Below, piece after piece: positions 45,925-54,742 of a DNA stretch of 64,000 bases. This stretch comes from Oerskovia douganii (GTDB lineage: Bacteria > Actinomycetota > Actinomycetes > Actinomycetales > Cellulomonadaceae). Numbering within the stretch: the first letter of the stretch is position 1; the number at the start of each line of letters is the position of its first letter. The notes below the pieces were generated by a model that saw only the letters and a list, made by a program, of their open reading frames with translations, had not been told where the DNA came from and did no database searches. The stretch is taken from the NCBI RefSeq assembly GCF_015142735.1, contig NZ_JACSPN010000006.1, forward strand, positions 62,001 to 126,000. Reading direction: 5' to 3'. Position numbers and translations under genes: made by a program.

Positions 45925-47085
45925 TCACGAGACGCCCAGCTGGCCGGACAGGATGAGGACGGCTGCCCCCGCGAGGACGACGTCCTCGTCGAGCGAAGCC
46001 ATCCGGAGCTCGAGACCGGCGTTGATCGCCGGCATGGTCCGAGCGTTGATGGTGTCGATCGCCGCATCACGGAGAGGACCGTCGAGCAGGTCCGCGGGAC
46101 CGCTGATGAGGATCTCGCCGAGGTTGAGCGCTGAGACAACAGGAGCGAGGGCGATGCCCAGGAGCCTGCCGACCGACGCCAGGACGGCATCGGAAGCTTC
46201 TTTGTCGAGCCCTTCGACCGCACGGCGGAGAGCCGGCACGGACAGGACGGTCTCGAGGCAGCCCGTGCGTCCACAGGCGCAGGGCAGTCCGTCGTCGACG
46301 ACGGTGACGTGCCCGAGCTCACCGGCTGCGTCGACCGCGCCGCGCACCCTGGACCCGTCGAGCATGATGCCGGCCCCGACGCCCTCGCCGACCGTGAGGA
46401 CCATGAGTCCCGTGCCGTCCGCGCCACCGAAGGTGAACTCGCCGAGCGCGGCGATGTTCGCGTCGTTCGCGACGTGGACGGGAAGTGCGAGGCTCTCCGC
46501 GAGCTGCTCGGCGAGGGGCACGTCGTACCAGCGGCGGTTCGGGGCCTCGATGACACGGCCCGCGGTGTCGACGACACCGGGCGAACCGATGCCCACGCCG
46601 AGGACCGGTCGCGTCGCGACCGCGATGAGCCCGCGGCAGAAGCGCGTGAGGAGGTCGACCAGCTCGGTGCCGGCACGGCCCTCGATCGCGAGGCTCTGGC
46701 GGACCACGAAGTCGCCTGTGAGCGACATGACCGCGCCGCGCATGAGCGCGTCGTCCGTCAGGTCGACCGAGACGATCTGGTAGGCGCTCGTCCGCATCCC
46801 GATGAGGATCGCGGGCTTGCCCACACGCTGGCCGGGACGGATGCCCAGCTCCTCGACCAGGCCCTCGGCGATGAGCACCGAGACCAGGTCGGAGATGGTC
46901 ACCCTCGTCAGCGAGGTGGCGCGGGCGAGGTCTGCGCGCGAGGTGGGGCCCTCGTGGAACAGGTGCTGGAGGACCAACGACCGGTTGTGCGCACGAGCGT
47001 GCTCGGGGAGCACCTTGGAGGTGGGTCGGAGGCCTGTGCTCAGCCCCCTCCGTGCTGCTGCACTTCTCGTGACTGCCGTTGTCAT
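45925..47085 (-). CDS. ROK family transcriptional repressor (NagC/XylR type)
   Basis: The 386-residue protein has an N-terminal winged helix (RSLVLQHLFHEGPTSRADLARATSLTRVTISDLVSVLI, ~34-70) fused to a ROK sugar-binding domain. VSVDLTDDALMRGAVMSL takes the place of a kinase GGT motif, with a degenerate DLxxTxI. The zinc motif CACGRTGCLETV and VHVANDANIAALGEF are present. It probably represses the adjacent amino-sugar operon and is relieved by a sugar or sugar phosphate. A palindromic operator overlaps its own ribosome-binding site. Confidence 0.92.
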   Translation of the reverse strand: MTTAVTRSAAARRGLSTGLRPTSKVLPEHARAHNRSLVLQHLFHEGPTSRADLARATSLTRVTISDLVSVLIAEGLVEELGIRPGQRVGKPAILIGMRTSAYQIVSVDLTDDALMRGAVMSLTGDFVVRQSLAIEGRAGTELVDLLTRFCRGLIAVATRPVLGVGIGSPGVVDTAGRVIEAPNRRWYDVPLAEQLAESLALPVHVANDANIAALGEFTFGGADGTGLMVLTVGEGVGAGIMLDGSRVRGAVDAAGELGHVTVVDDGLPCACGRTGCLETVLSVPALRRAVEGLDKEASDAVLASVGRLLGIALAPVVSALNLGEILISGPADLLDGPLRDAAIDTINARTMPAINAGLELRMASLDEDVVLAGAAVLILSGQLGVS

Positions 47086-47090
47086 GTTTG

Positions 47091-47111
47091 TTAGTAGACC
47101 TCCTTTACTAA
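47091..47111 (-). promoter_or_regulatory. Palindromic operator overlapping the ROK repressor ribosome-binding site
   Basis: TTAGTA (47091-47096) and TACTAA (47106-47111) form a perfect 6-bp dyad with a 9-bp spacer. Its spacer and right arm contain AAGGAGG, the repressor's ribosome-binding site, 5 bp before the ATG region. TTAGTA/TACTAA dyads are known in operators of ROK regulators, so autoregulation is likely. Confidence 0.65.
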
Positions 47112-47251
47112 GCGCATGTCAACCCGCCCGGGGCGTCGTGTCCAAACCGTTGTACTTCACCCCCGGAGGGGCCCGCCCAGGGTCGGACGACTTGAGGTCA
47201 GGCCACACGGGATCAGCACGATCCTGCCGATCACGGCACGCCAGGAGCCCC

Positions 47252-48193
47252 TCACGCCCCGATCCAGCCCCGCGCTCCCTCGTACGTCACCGAGCGCGAC
47301 GCGACGACAGCGGCCGCCGACAGGGCGCTCGCAAACGACCTCCCCCGAGCCACCTCGGCCGCGAAGGCGCCGTGGAGCACGTCGCCCGCGCCCAGCGTGT
47401 CCACGACGGCCGCGGCATCCACCGTCGGCGCACCGACGCTCGACCGGCGCCCGGCGTCGAGCACCTCCAGGGGAGCCGGCCCGCGCGAGCGGGCGACGAA
47501 CGAGGGGCCGAGGCGGGCGACGGCCTCGAGCGTGCCGTCGGCCGCCACCCCCAGCATGCGGAAGTCGGCCGAGAGCACGACCGCGTCGCACAGCGCGACG
47601 AGGTCGGCGCTGCCGGCCTTCCAGGAGCCGCCGTCGAGCACGACGAGGAAGCCCGCCTCGCGCGCGCTGGACGCCAGGGCGAGCGCGAGCGGGGCGTGAT
47701 GACCGTCGAGCAGGAGGACGTCGCGCCCGGACTCGCCACCGGTGCCCGCGTCCACCCCCGCGCGGGACCGGGACGGCCCGGACGGCCCGAGCGCGCGGTC
47801 GACCACGGTCCGGTCCGTCACGGCAGCGGGCCGGTCGGTGGCGTTGGTGCTCACCACGGCCCGCTCCCCCGTCCCCGCTGTCACCAGGACGGTCGAGACC
47901 GCAGGTCCGGTCGCCCGCGAGCCGTCCCCCGCGCTCCGCGCGGTCGTCACGTCGAGCAGCTCGACCCCGGCGTCCGCGATCTCTGCACGGACCACGTCGG
48001 CGAGGACCCCCGCTCCGACCGCCGTGACGAGCCGGGTCTGCACACCGAGCGCGACGGCCGTCGCGGCCGCGTTCGCCGCGGGCCCGCCGAAGGTCGCCCG
48101 CTGCGAGGTCGCGACGACCTTCTGGTCGGGCCCCGGCAGGGCGTCGACCACCTGGGTGATGTCGAGGGTCGTGAGGCCGCAGCAGATCAGCAC
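47252..48193 (-). CDS. PfkB family carbohydrate/nucleoside kinase
   Basis: The 313-residue kinase has the PfkB signature 1 RATFGGPAANAAATAVALG and signature 2 VDTLGAGDVLHGAFAAEVARG, whose aspartate is the catalytic base. The N-terminus MLICCGLTTLDITQVVDALP is typical. It phosphorylates a sugar or nucleoside; substrate unclear. It lies upstream of the ROK repressor on the same strand with 166 bp between and is divergent from the LLM gene. Confidence 0.9.
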   Translation of the reverse strand: MLICCGLTTLDITQVVDALPGPDQKVVATSQRATFGGPAANAAATAVALGVQTRLVTAVGAGVLADVVRAEIADAGVELLDVTTARSAGDGSRATGPAVSTVLVTAGTGERAVVSTNATDRPAAVTDRTVVDRALGPSGPSRSRAGVDAGTGGESGRDVLLLDGHHAPLALALASSAREAGFLVVLDGGSWKAGSADLVALCDAVVLSADFRMLGVAADGTLEAVARLGPSFVARSRGPAPLEVLDAGRRSSVGAPTVDAAAVVDTLGAGDVLHGAFAAEVARGRSFASALSAAAVVASRSVTYEGARGWIGA

Positions 48194-48251
48194 GCCTCAT
48201 CCTCGCGCACCGGACGAGGAATATCTCCCCGCTCCATGCGTTTGCATCTAC

Positions 48252-49298
48252 ATGCGACTCGGCTTCTACACCTTCGGCGACAACGCCCCCGACCCGACGA
48301 CCGGCGAGCAGATGCCGGTCTCCCGACGCCTGCGTGACGTGCTCGAGCGGATCCGCCTCGCGGACGAGGTGGGGCTCGACTACGCCGGCATCGGTGAGCA
48401 CCACCGACCCGACTACGCGATCTCCTCCCCGTCCACGATGATCGCCGCAGCGCTCGCGCAGACCGAGCGGATCACCGTGGGCAGCGCGGTGACTGTCCTC
48501 TCGACCGAGGACCCCGTCCGCGTCTACCAGCAGTTCGCGACCATGGACCAGCTCTCGGGCGGGCGCATCGAGCTGCTCGCCGGGCGCGGCTCCTTCATCG
48601 AGTCCTACCCCCTCTTCGGCGCCGACCTGGACGACTACGACGCGCTCTACGACGAGAAGATCGTCCTGCTGCGCCTGCTCGACGAGGGCAACCCCGTGAC
48701 CTGGTCGGGGAAGTTCCGCCCGCCGCTCGAGGACGCCGTGATCCTCCCCCGGCCGTTCGACAAGCCCGGGCGGGGAGAGCACCTCGACATCGCGATCGCC
48801 ACCGGTGGCAACCCGCAGTCGTCGGTGCGCGCGGGCGTCCTCGGCCTGCCCGTCAACTACGCGATCATCGGCGGCAAGCCTGCGCAGTTCGCGCCTCTGG
48901 TCGATCTCTACCGTCGAGCCGCCACGCAGTCCGGGCACGACGCCGCGGGCCTCGAGGTCTCGGTGTCGACCATGGGCTTCCTCGCCGACGACGGCAAGAA
49001 GGCCCGCGACTTCTTCTACCCCTACTACCTGCAGAACATGAAGAAGATCTCGGCCGAACGCGGCTTCCCGATGCCCAACCGCGTCTCCTACGAAGCGACC
49101 GCCGCACGCGGCGGGGCCTACTTCATCGGCGCGCCCGAGGAGATCGCCGAGCGGGTCGTCGAGCTGCACGGAGCCCTCGGCCACGACCGTCAGATCTTCC
49201 AGATGGACCTCTCGGGGGTGCCGCAGAAGGAGTCGTTGCGCGCGATCGAGCTCCTCGGGACCGAAGTCGCCCCTCTGGTCCGCGAGGCGCTCGGCTGA
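48252..49298 (+). CDS. LLM-class flavin-dependent oxidoreductase
   Basis: The 348-residue luciferase-like monooxygenase starts MRLGFYTFGDNAPDPTTGEQ. Family motifs are ADEVGLDYAGIGEHHRPDYAISSP, ITVGSAVTVLSTEDPVRVYQQFATMDQLSGGRIELLAGRGSF and IGAPEEIAERVVEL at the end. It uses FMNH2 or F420 with an unknown substrate. Start ATG 48252 was chosen over a longer upstream frame. ATGCGTTTGCAT-like dyads precede it. It is divergent from pfkB and followed by a terminator. Confidence 0.9.
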   Translation: MRLGFYTFGDNAPDPTTGEQMPVSRRLRDVLERIRLADEVGLDYAGIGEHHRPDYAISSPSTMIAAALAQTERITVGSAVTVLSTEDPVRVYQQFATMDQLSGGRIELLAGRGSFIESYPLFGADLDDYDALYDEKIVLLRLLDEGNPVTWSGKFRPPLEDAVILPRPFDKPGRGEHLDIAIATGGNPQSSVRAGVLGLPVNYAIIGGKPAQFAPLVDLYRRAATQSGHDAAGLEVSVSTMGFLADDGKKARDFFYPYYLQNMKKISAERGFPMPNRVSYEATAARGGAYFIGAPEEIAERVVELHGALGHDRQIFQMDLSGVPQKESLRAIELLGTEVAPLVREALG

Positions 49299-49366
49299 CG
49301 GCCCCGTAGGTCGTGCCCTGCGGGAGCACCACAGCCCGACTCTGACATGGGAGCGTTCCCGCAGGT

Positions 49367-49388
49367 CAGGGGCGTCCCGACGCCCCTG
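49367..49388 (+). terminator. Terminator hairpin after the LLM gene
   Basis: A perfect 8-bp GC-rich stem (49367-49374 with 49381-49388) encloses TCCCGA. A second, longer-range inverted repeat (around 49318-49326 with 49358-49366) precedes it. Confidence 0.6.
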
Positions 49389-49507
49389 GCCCGCGGCGCG
49401 CACGGAACCCGGTCCCGTGTCTCGGTGCGGTGACGGCGAGTTCACAACACGGTCACGATCCGCACGAACCCTCCCTCTTCGGACGGCGCCCCACCTAGGG
49501 TCGGTGC

Positions 49508-50500
49508 ATGCGCTCCTCGCCCCGCACACCGACGATCGTCGCGATCGCCCTCCTCGGCAGCCTTCTGCTCGCGGGGTGCTCCTCCACCGACGGCGAGGCC
49601 GAGGTCTCCGACGCCGCAGGCTCGGCCGACCGTGCGAGCCTCGCGATCGAGGCCGAGGACTCCGCAGCGGGCGCGTCCGGTCTGCAGGTCGGCTCGTCCG
49701 CCCCGGGCGAGGACCGGGAGATCATCACGACCGGCGCGCTGACCGTCGTGGCTGCCGACCCGCGGGCGGCCGTCCAGTCGATCAGCGAGCTCGTCGAGGC
49801 GGCGGGCGGCCGCGTCGAGAGCCGTGCGGAACGGGTCGGCGAGGACGAGCGTGCCGTCGGGAGCCTCACCGTCCGGGTCCCCGCCGACAAGGTGACGGCG
49901 ACCGTCGACGCCCTGGACGGGATCGGCGAGGTCCGGGACGTCTCGCTCGACGCCGAGGACGTGACGGCGACGGCGATCGACCTGGACGCTCGCATCCAGG
50001 CGCTCGGCACGTCGGTCGGGCGCCTGCAGACCCTCATGGCGGAGGCGTCGACAACGGCCGACCTGCTCGCCGCCGAGAAGGAGCTCACGGTCCGGCAGGC
50101 CGAGCTCGAGAGCCTCCAGTCGCAGCGCGCATCGATCAGCGACAAGGTCGACATGTCGACCCTCACGATCGAGGTGCTCTCGCAGGCGCCCGCCGCCCAG
50201 ATTCGTCCTGGGGGATTCCTCGGGGGGCTCTCGGCGGGCTGGGGGGCGCTCCTCGTCGCCCTCAACGCCGTCGTGGTCGCCGCCGGCGCCCTGCTCCCCT
50301 GGCTCGTGGCCGCCACCCTCGTCCTGCTCGTCGTGCGGGCCGTGCTCCGCGTGCTGCGTCCGGGCTCGAGCGGGGCTCCCCGCAGCGGCCCCGGGTCCCC
50401 GCCGTCCTCCGACGGCCCCGCCGGGCCGGACGGCCCCGGCGACGACTCGGGCCCGCAGGAGACCGCCCCCCTCGTCGGGTCGGGTGGCCGCCGTGGATGA
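49508..50500 (+). CDS. DUF4349 lipoprotein
   Basis: The 330-residue protein has a signal peptide ending in lipobox LLAGC (C24). DUF4349 follows (~70-240): IITTGALTVVAADPRAAVQSI, VESRAE, LTVRVPADKVTATVDALDGIGEV, and the central coiled coil VGRLQTLMAEASTTADLLAAEKELTVRQAELESLQSQRASIS. A membrane helix (~250-285) and a Gly/Pro tail end it. It is anchored to the outer face. ATG follows TAGGGT by 6 nt (leaderless type). The 3' end overlaps the next gene by 17 bp. Function unknown. Confidence 0.88.
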   Translation: MRSSPRTPTIVAIALLGSLLLAGCSSTDGEAEVSDAAGSADRASLAIEAEDSAAGASGLQVGSSAPGEDREIITTGALTVVAADPRAAVQSISELVEAAGGRVESRAERVGEDERAVGSLTVRVPADKVTATVDALDGIGEVRDVSLDAEDVTATAIDLDARIQALGTSVGRLQTLMAEASTTADLLAAEKELTVRQAELESLQSQRASISDKVDMSTLTIEVLSQAPAAQIRPGGFLGGLSAGWGALLVALNAVVVAAGALLPWLVAATLVLLVVRAVLRVLRPGSSGAPRSGPGSPPSSDGPAGPDGPGDDSGPQETAPLVGSGGRRG

Positions 50501-50864
50501 GCCGGGCGCACGCCTGGACCCGCGGCTGGAGCCCTACCGGCGGCGCATCGGTCGCCTGTACGACGACCACGGCGCCGTGGGCCACCTCGTCACCCGGGTC
50601 TGCACGCACTGGGAGACGGTGGGACCGCACTCCTTCCCGTCGTACGTCAATCCCGAGGAGCGCCTGCAGTGGAGGGTCCACTTCGACGACCCGGACCGTG
50701 CGGACGCTTTCAGCGACGACGGCGACCAGGACACCACCGTGATCCGGGGCCGCGAGACCGACACCTGGGAGGACGAGCGCCTCGAGATCGCGGGTCGTTC
50801 CCTGCGCATCGAGTGGCTCGACGGCGACGACGCGGCGGTGGCCTGGCGGACGAACGGCTGGTGA
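50484..50864 (+). CDS. Small unknown protein overlapping the DUF4349 gene
   Basis: The 126-residue soluble protein (start GTG 50484, or the GTG at 50493) begins AAVDEPGARLDPRLEPYRRRIGRLYDDHGAVGHLVTRVC. A middle segment SYVNPEERLQWRVHFDDPDR is followed by acidic loops and ERLEIAGRSLRIEWLDGDDAAVAW. It lacks recognised motifs or a signal peptide. Overlap with the DUF4349 gene by 17 bp suggests coupling. Codon use matches the host, so I consider it real but unassigned. Confidence 0.6.
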   Translation: MAAVDEPGARLDPRLEPYRRRIGRLYDDHGAVGHLVTRVCTHWETVGPHSFPSYVNPEERLQWRVHFDDPDRADAFSDDGDQDTTVIRGRETDTWEDERLEIAGRSLRIEWLDGDDAAVAWRTNGW

Positions 50865-50961
50865 CGGCCCCACCCGAGGGCGCCCGCGACCGGAGGGCCT
50901 GCGGCGTGGCTCCGGCGTAGCCTGGGGATGGAGACCCGGGACGGACCCGAGGAGGACACTC

Positions 50962-51612
50962 ATGCGTCGACGAGACGCACGACCGGAACGGTCCGTCGAG
51001 TTCGACCTGACGCGGGCGCTCGACGACGGCGGAGAGGTCCTCCTCCCCGCCACCGGACCGTCCTCGGTCCCCGGGACCACGGCACCGGTCACGGGCTGGC
51101 GCGCTCGCACCGCCGTGGTCCTCGCAGCGGTCGGTGGCGCCCTCGCCGGTGCGGTCGTCACCTGGGGCGTCGTCCACCTGGCGTCCGGCTCGCCGGTCGT
51201 GACCGAGTCCGCGGAGGTCACCGCCCTGCGCCAGATCGAGCGCGCGCGGCTCGAGGACCTGGTCGGCGCCGACGAGGACGCGACAGGGTTCGCGGGCCGC
51301 CTCGCCGAGGACTTCGTCCTGGTCGACGTGTCGGGCACCGACATGAGCAAGAGCCAGCTGGTCGAGGCGGTCGCCGCCGGCGAGCTCGACTTCAGGTCCT
51401 ACGATCCCGCCGAGGGTGTCGACGTCCGGCTCCACGGGCCGACCGCAGTCGTCCAGCACCGGTCCGACGTCGAGATCGCGCTCGAGGGGGTCGGCACGTT
51501 CCGTCACCCGATCGTCACGACCGTCTTCTACGAGCAGCAGGACGGACGGTGGCTCGTGGTCCGCGAGAGCAGCACCTCGGTCGGCCCGCTGCCCGAGCCG
51601 GTCCAGGACTAG
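50962..51612 (+). CDS. Membrane-anchored NTF2/SnoaL-like domain protein
   Basis: The 216-residue protein has a cytoplasmic N-terminus, one membrane helix (TAVVLAAVGGALAGAVVTWGVVHL, ~50-74) and an extracytoplasmic DUF4440/SnoaL-like domain (~85-200). LRQIERARLEDLVGADEDATG, AEDFVLVDVSGTDMSKSQLVEAVAAGELDF, DVRLHGPTAVVQHRSDVEI and the closing FYEQQDGRWLVVRESST are typical of the family. GAGGAGGACACTC precedes ATG. Its 98-bp upstream gap contains a TAGCCT box. Function unknown. Confidence 0.8.
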   Translation: MRRRDARPERSVEFDLTRALDDGGEVLLPATGPSSVPGTTAPVTGWRARTAVVLAAVGGALAGAVVTWGVVHLASGSPVVTESAEVTALRQIERARLEDLVGADEDATGFAGRLAEDFVLVDVSGTDMSKSQLVEAVAAGELDFRSYDPAEGVDVRLHGPTAVVQHRSDVEIALEGVGTFRHPIVTTVFYEQQDGRWLVVRESSTSVGPLPEPVQD

Positions 51613-51667
51613 GCCCCCCGCCGGCGCCGCGACTGGCCGACCGCCATCCCCGACGGGTCGACCGGGC

Positions 51668-51706
51668 ACGACGAAGGGCCGCCCCGGTGGGGCGGCCCTT
51701 CGTCGT
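51668..51706. terminator. Bidirectional terminator between NTF2-like gene and tmRNA
   Basis: A perfect 18-bp stem (51668-51685 with 51689-51706) with a 3-nt GGT loop ends both the plus-strand gene and the minus-strand ssrA. Stem ends read ACGACGAAGGG/CCCTTCGTCGT. Confidence 0.85.
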
Positions 51707-51740
51707 GACAACTGGGGTGATGCGCCGTCCGAGGACGGCG

Positions 51741-52109
51741 TGGTGGAGGTGCGGGGAATCGAACCCCGGTCCGGTGACGCAAATCCAGGTCTTCTCCGGG
51801 CGCAGTCTGCTGTTGATTTTCTCGGCCCCAGCACTCACGCAGACGAGGTGCTGACGGGCTCAGTCATCTAAGAGTCCCTACGCCGCCAATGACGAGCGTC
51901 GTAAGCAGTGGCTCTCTGTCTGACGCCAGGAACCGGGGCGAGAGCAACCCCGGGCTGACGGACTTCGAAGACTCGCTCAGGCGGCGAGTGCGAAGTCGGT
52001 GCGCTTGGAATCGGCACCTATTGGTTTGCAGACGTCGTTTACGAGATAAGTCTGCATCCTCGGCCCGCTTCTCCTCGAAGCACGACCACCGTCGAAACCG
52101 ATCACCCCC
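51741..52109 (-). ncRNA. ssrA: Transfer-messenger RNA (tmRNA)
   Basis: The 369-nt RNA begins GGGGGTGATCGGTTTCGACG and ends CACCTCCACCA; these ends form the alanine acceptor arm (7 bp, one G-U) and the T-arm contains GGTTCGATTCC. CCA is encoded. The tag frame at 51977-52015 reads ADSKRTDFALAA-stop, matching the actinobacterial (ADSxxRDYALAA) pattern. A TAGGCT box at 52197-52202 could be the -10 of its promoter, with a ~85-nt leader removed by processing. smpB lies 0.7 kb away. Confidence 0.95.
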
Positions 52110-52230
52110 TGTGCAGTTGTCAATCACCGACCCAGCCCGCCACCCGTCCGCCGAGGCGTCCGGCCGTGCACCGGGTCAGTGGTACCAGCCTACGGGATCA
52201 ACACCGCAGCGGGCGAACCTATTTCCTGGG

Positions 52231-52644
52231 CTACTTCTTGCGGGTCAGCGCGTCGACCAGCAGGCCGCCGGCGATCCCCAGCAGGAAGACGTCCTTGGCG
52301 AGGCCGACTCCCTGAGGAGTCGGTCGGATCCCGTCCTTCTCGGTCATCCCCGGCGTCTTGAGGTACATCGCGACGAGGCCCGCCGAGAAGGTGCCGAGCC
52401 CGAGCGCGACCACGCCCGTCGGGACGAACGGGACGAGCAGGGCCGTGCCCAGGGCGATCTCGGTCGTGGAGAGCGTCTTGGTGAACTGCACCGGGTCCTG
52501 GTCCTCGAGGAAGGGGAACGTCCCGGCGGCCATCCCGTGGATCCCCTGCGCGGTCGCCTCGTCGGCGCCCCGCTTCGTGAGGCCTGAGTTGAGGATGAAC
52601 GCGCCTGCTGCGACGCGCGGGATGTACTGACGGAGCTTGACCAC
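52231..52644 (-). CDS. DoxX family membrane protein
   Basis: The 137-residue protein has four hydrophobic segments: IPRVAAGAFILNSGLTKRG, TTEIALGTALLVPFVPTGV, LGLGTFSAGLVAMYLKTPGM and DVFLLGIAGGLLVDALTRKK. The pattern and length fit DoxX. Family members are often redox-related or quinone-interacting membrane proteins, role not settled. GTG preceded by GAGGAGGCACC. It lies between the tmRNA gene and smpB. Confidence 0.8.
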   Translation of the reverse strand: MVKLRQYIPRVAAGAFILNSGLTKRGADEATAQGIHGMAAGTFPFLEDQDPVQFTKTLSTTEIALGTALLVPFVPTGVVALGLGTFSAGLVAMYLKTPGMTEKDGIRPTPQGVGLAKDVFLLGIAGGLLVDALTRKK

Positions 52645-52688
52645 GGTGCCTCCTCGGGAAGGTGACGACGACTACCCTGCGACGCTAC

Positions 52689-52780
52689 GTCGTCGGGCAG
52701 GAGCTTGCATCCTCATCCGGCGTGTCCCCGGCCACGTCCTCGTCGCACGGCGCTCCCTGCCCGACGGCGTCGCTCACCTC
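52689..52780. repeat. Inverted repeat with dispersed motif copy C
   Basis: Arm 52689-52704 pairs with 52752-52768 (one bulge, one mismatch). The right arm opens the 25-mer copy C (52756-52780), which is one base different from copy A over most of its length. Copy C can also form a local 7-bp stem CTGCCCG/CGGGCAG. It sits 10 bp after the smpB stop, so it may end the smpB transcript. Confidence 0.5.
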
Positions 52781-52790
52781 GCCGGGCAGG

Positions 52791-53261
52791 TCACCTGTTC
52801 TGGCGGTGACGCATGGCGCGCTGCGCCTCACGGTTGTCCTGCTGCTCGCGCAGCGCCTGACGCTTGTCGTACTCCCGCTTGCCCTGTGCGAGGGCGATCT
52901 CGACCTTCGCGCGACCGTCGAGGAAGTAGAGCGAGAGCGGCACGATCGTGTAGCCCTTCTCGCGAGACTTCGCCTCGAGCCGCAGGATCTCCTCCTTGTG
53001 CAGCAAGAGCTTGCGCTTGCGGCGAGGGGCGTGGTTGTTCCACGTCCCCTGCGAGTACTCCTGGATGTGGACGTTCTCGAGCCACGCCTCACCGCCGTCG
53101 ACCGCCACGTAGCCGTCCAGCAACGACGCACGGCCCTGACGCAGGGCCTTGACCTCGGTGCCGCTCAGGACGAGCCCGGCCTCGAACACGTCGACGATGA
53201 GATAGTCATGGCGGGCCTTGCGGTTGCTGGCGATGATCTTGCGGCCAGTCTCCTTCGCCAT
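52791..53261 (-). CDS. smpB: SsrA-binding protein SmpB
   Basis: The 156-residue protein binds tmRNA and is required for trans-translation. [64 protein letters not shown] and the C-terminal [13 protein letters not shown] and [23 protein letters not shown] tail are all canonical. The ATG at 53261 was chosen over a longer frame. A TAACCT -10 box (53339-53344) lies ~75 bp upstream. Confidence 0.97.
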   Translation of the reverse strand: MAKETGRKIIASNRKARHDYLIVDVFEAGLVLSGTEVKALRQGRASLLDGYVAVDGGEAWLENVHIQEYSQGTWNNHAPRRKRKLLLHKEEILRLEAKSREKGYTIVPLSLYFLDGRAKVEIALAQGKREYDKRQALREQQDNREAQRAMRHRQNR

Positions 53262-53376
53262 GAGGGCAACATCCGATCTGCTCGTGCTCCGTGGTGCACC
53301 CATTCCGGGCCCACCCGCGCCGTGGGGCGCGACGTCCCAGGTTACGCGATGTCGTCCCACGACCAGAAGGTGATTA

Positions 53377-54741
53377 CTATCCCAGCCACTTCGCCGGGTC
53401 GGCCGGCGTGCCGTTCTCGTAGACCTCGAAGTGCAGGTGGCAGACCTGGCTCGTGCCTGTCGTGCCCGAGTAGCCGACGAGGGTCCCCTTCGAGACGCTC
53501 TGCCCGGAGGACACCGCGAACCGCGAGAGGTGGTTGTAGCTCGACATGAGGTTCTTCCCCCCCACAGTGCCGTGGTTGAGCACGACCTGGTTGCCGAGCC
53601 CCGCGATGAAGCGGGAGAACTGGACCGTGCCGCCCGCCGCAGCGTAGATCGGGGTCCCGCAGTAGGCACGCAGGTCCATGCCGGCGTGCAGCCGGGTCAC
53701 GGGGAGGAAGGGGTGCTTGCGCATCCCGAACCTCGAGGTGATGTGCGGGACCGCGGTCGGGTAGGACAGGAAGCCGTTCGCGACGGCGCCACCTCCACCA
53801 CCACCAGCGGAACCACCGCCACCGCCACCGCCCGACCCTCCGGACCCGCCGCCCGTCGCGGGCGGCGGAAGCTTCGCCGCTTCCTCCGCGGCCTTGCGGT
53901 CACGCTCCGTCTGGGCCGCGATGATGCCCTGGAGCTCGCTCGTCAGGTCCGTCTGGGCCTTCTCGTTGACGGCGATCTGGGCGAGGGCCGCTTCCTTGCG
54001 CGACTCGATCGTGACCTTCTTCGCCTCCTGCTCGACGATCAGACTCTCGATCTCCGCCTTGCGCTCCGCAGCAGCGGCGCGGGCGGCGTCCGCCGCGACG
54101 ACGTTCTGGTCTGCCTGGACCTTGAGGTCTGCGATCGTCTCGCGGATCGCGGTGAGGCGGGCCTCCCGGTTGCGCGCGATCGACTCCGCCTCCTGCAGGT
54201 CCGTCAGCGCGCGGGCCTGTGTCCGGGCCGCGGTCGAGGTCATGGCGTACTGCTCGATGAAGTCCTCGGTGCTCTGCGCACCGGTCACGATGCCGAGCCC
54301 GCTGACCTCGCCCTGGCCTCGGTACGCCTGCCGGGCCATCTCCGCGATGCTGGACTTCGCCGAGCTGACCTTGCCCGCGGACTTCTCGATGTCCTCGTTG
54401 ATCGCGGCCTCCTCGGCCTGCGCGTCCTCGAGGCGGACCTCCAGCTGGGCGGCCTCGCGCTGCGTGCGCTCGAGCTCTGCCTCCGCCGTGTCGAGCTCTG
54501 CCTGGGCCACCGGCAGCCGCCCCTCGATGACCTGCAGGTCGAGGATCGCCTGGGCCAGCTCCGCGTCCGTGCCCTCGAGCTCGGACTCGAGCCCTTCCCG
54601 GGCCGCCCGCGCCTCGCTCTGCCGACGCTCGGCGGCCGCACGCTGGTCGTCGAGGTCGTCGGCCGTCGCGGCGACACCGGTCCCCAGGAGGAGCAGGAGC
54701 GCGGTACCGCCCGCGGCGAGGCGTCTGGTCAGCTGGGACAT
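53377..54741 (-). CDS. M23 peptidoglycan endopeptidase with coiled coil (EnvC/PcsB/RipC-like), FtsEX partner
   Basis: The 454-residue secreted protein has a signal peptide ([20 protein letters not shown]), a long coiled coil (~27-280), a Gly/Ser-rich linker (~290-325) and a LytM/M23 domain. Zinc ligands are present: H and D in [13 protein letters not shown], and [10 protein letters not shown] at the end. An active metalloprotease is therefore expected, unlike EnvC-type activators that lost ligands. It lies 1 bp after ftsX in an ftsE-ftsX-M23 operon, so the FtsEX complex probably controls it. Confidence 0.92.
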   Translation of the reverse strand: MSQLTRRLAAGGTALLLLLGTGVAATADDLDDQRAAAERRQSEARAAREGLESELEGTDAELAQAILDLQVIEGRLPVAQAELDTAEAELERTQREAAQLEVRLEDAQAEEAAINEDIEKSAGKVSSAKSSIAEMARQAYRGQGEVSGLGIVTGAQSTEDFIEQYAMTSTAARTQARALTDLQEAESIARNREARLTAIRETIADLKVQADQNVVAADAARAAAAERKAEIESLIVEQEAKKVTIESRKEAALAQIAVNEKAQTDLTSELQGIIAAQTERDRKAAEEAAKLPPPATGGGSGGSGGGGGGGSAGGGGGGAVANGFLSYPTAVPHITSRFGMRKHPFLPVTRLHAGMDLRAYCGTPIYAAAGGTVQFSRFIAGLGNQVVLNHGTVGGKNLMSSYNHLSRFAVSSGQSVSKGTLVGYSGTTGTSQVCHLHFEVYENGTPADPAKWLG

Positions 54742-54742
54742 G

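Noticed and set aside
44502-46676. 724-residue binding protein with a long N-terminal extension
   Set aside because: The extra part is antisense of the ROK repressor gene; the signal peptide and lipobox place the start at 45791.
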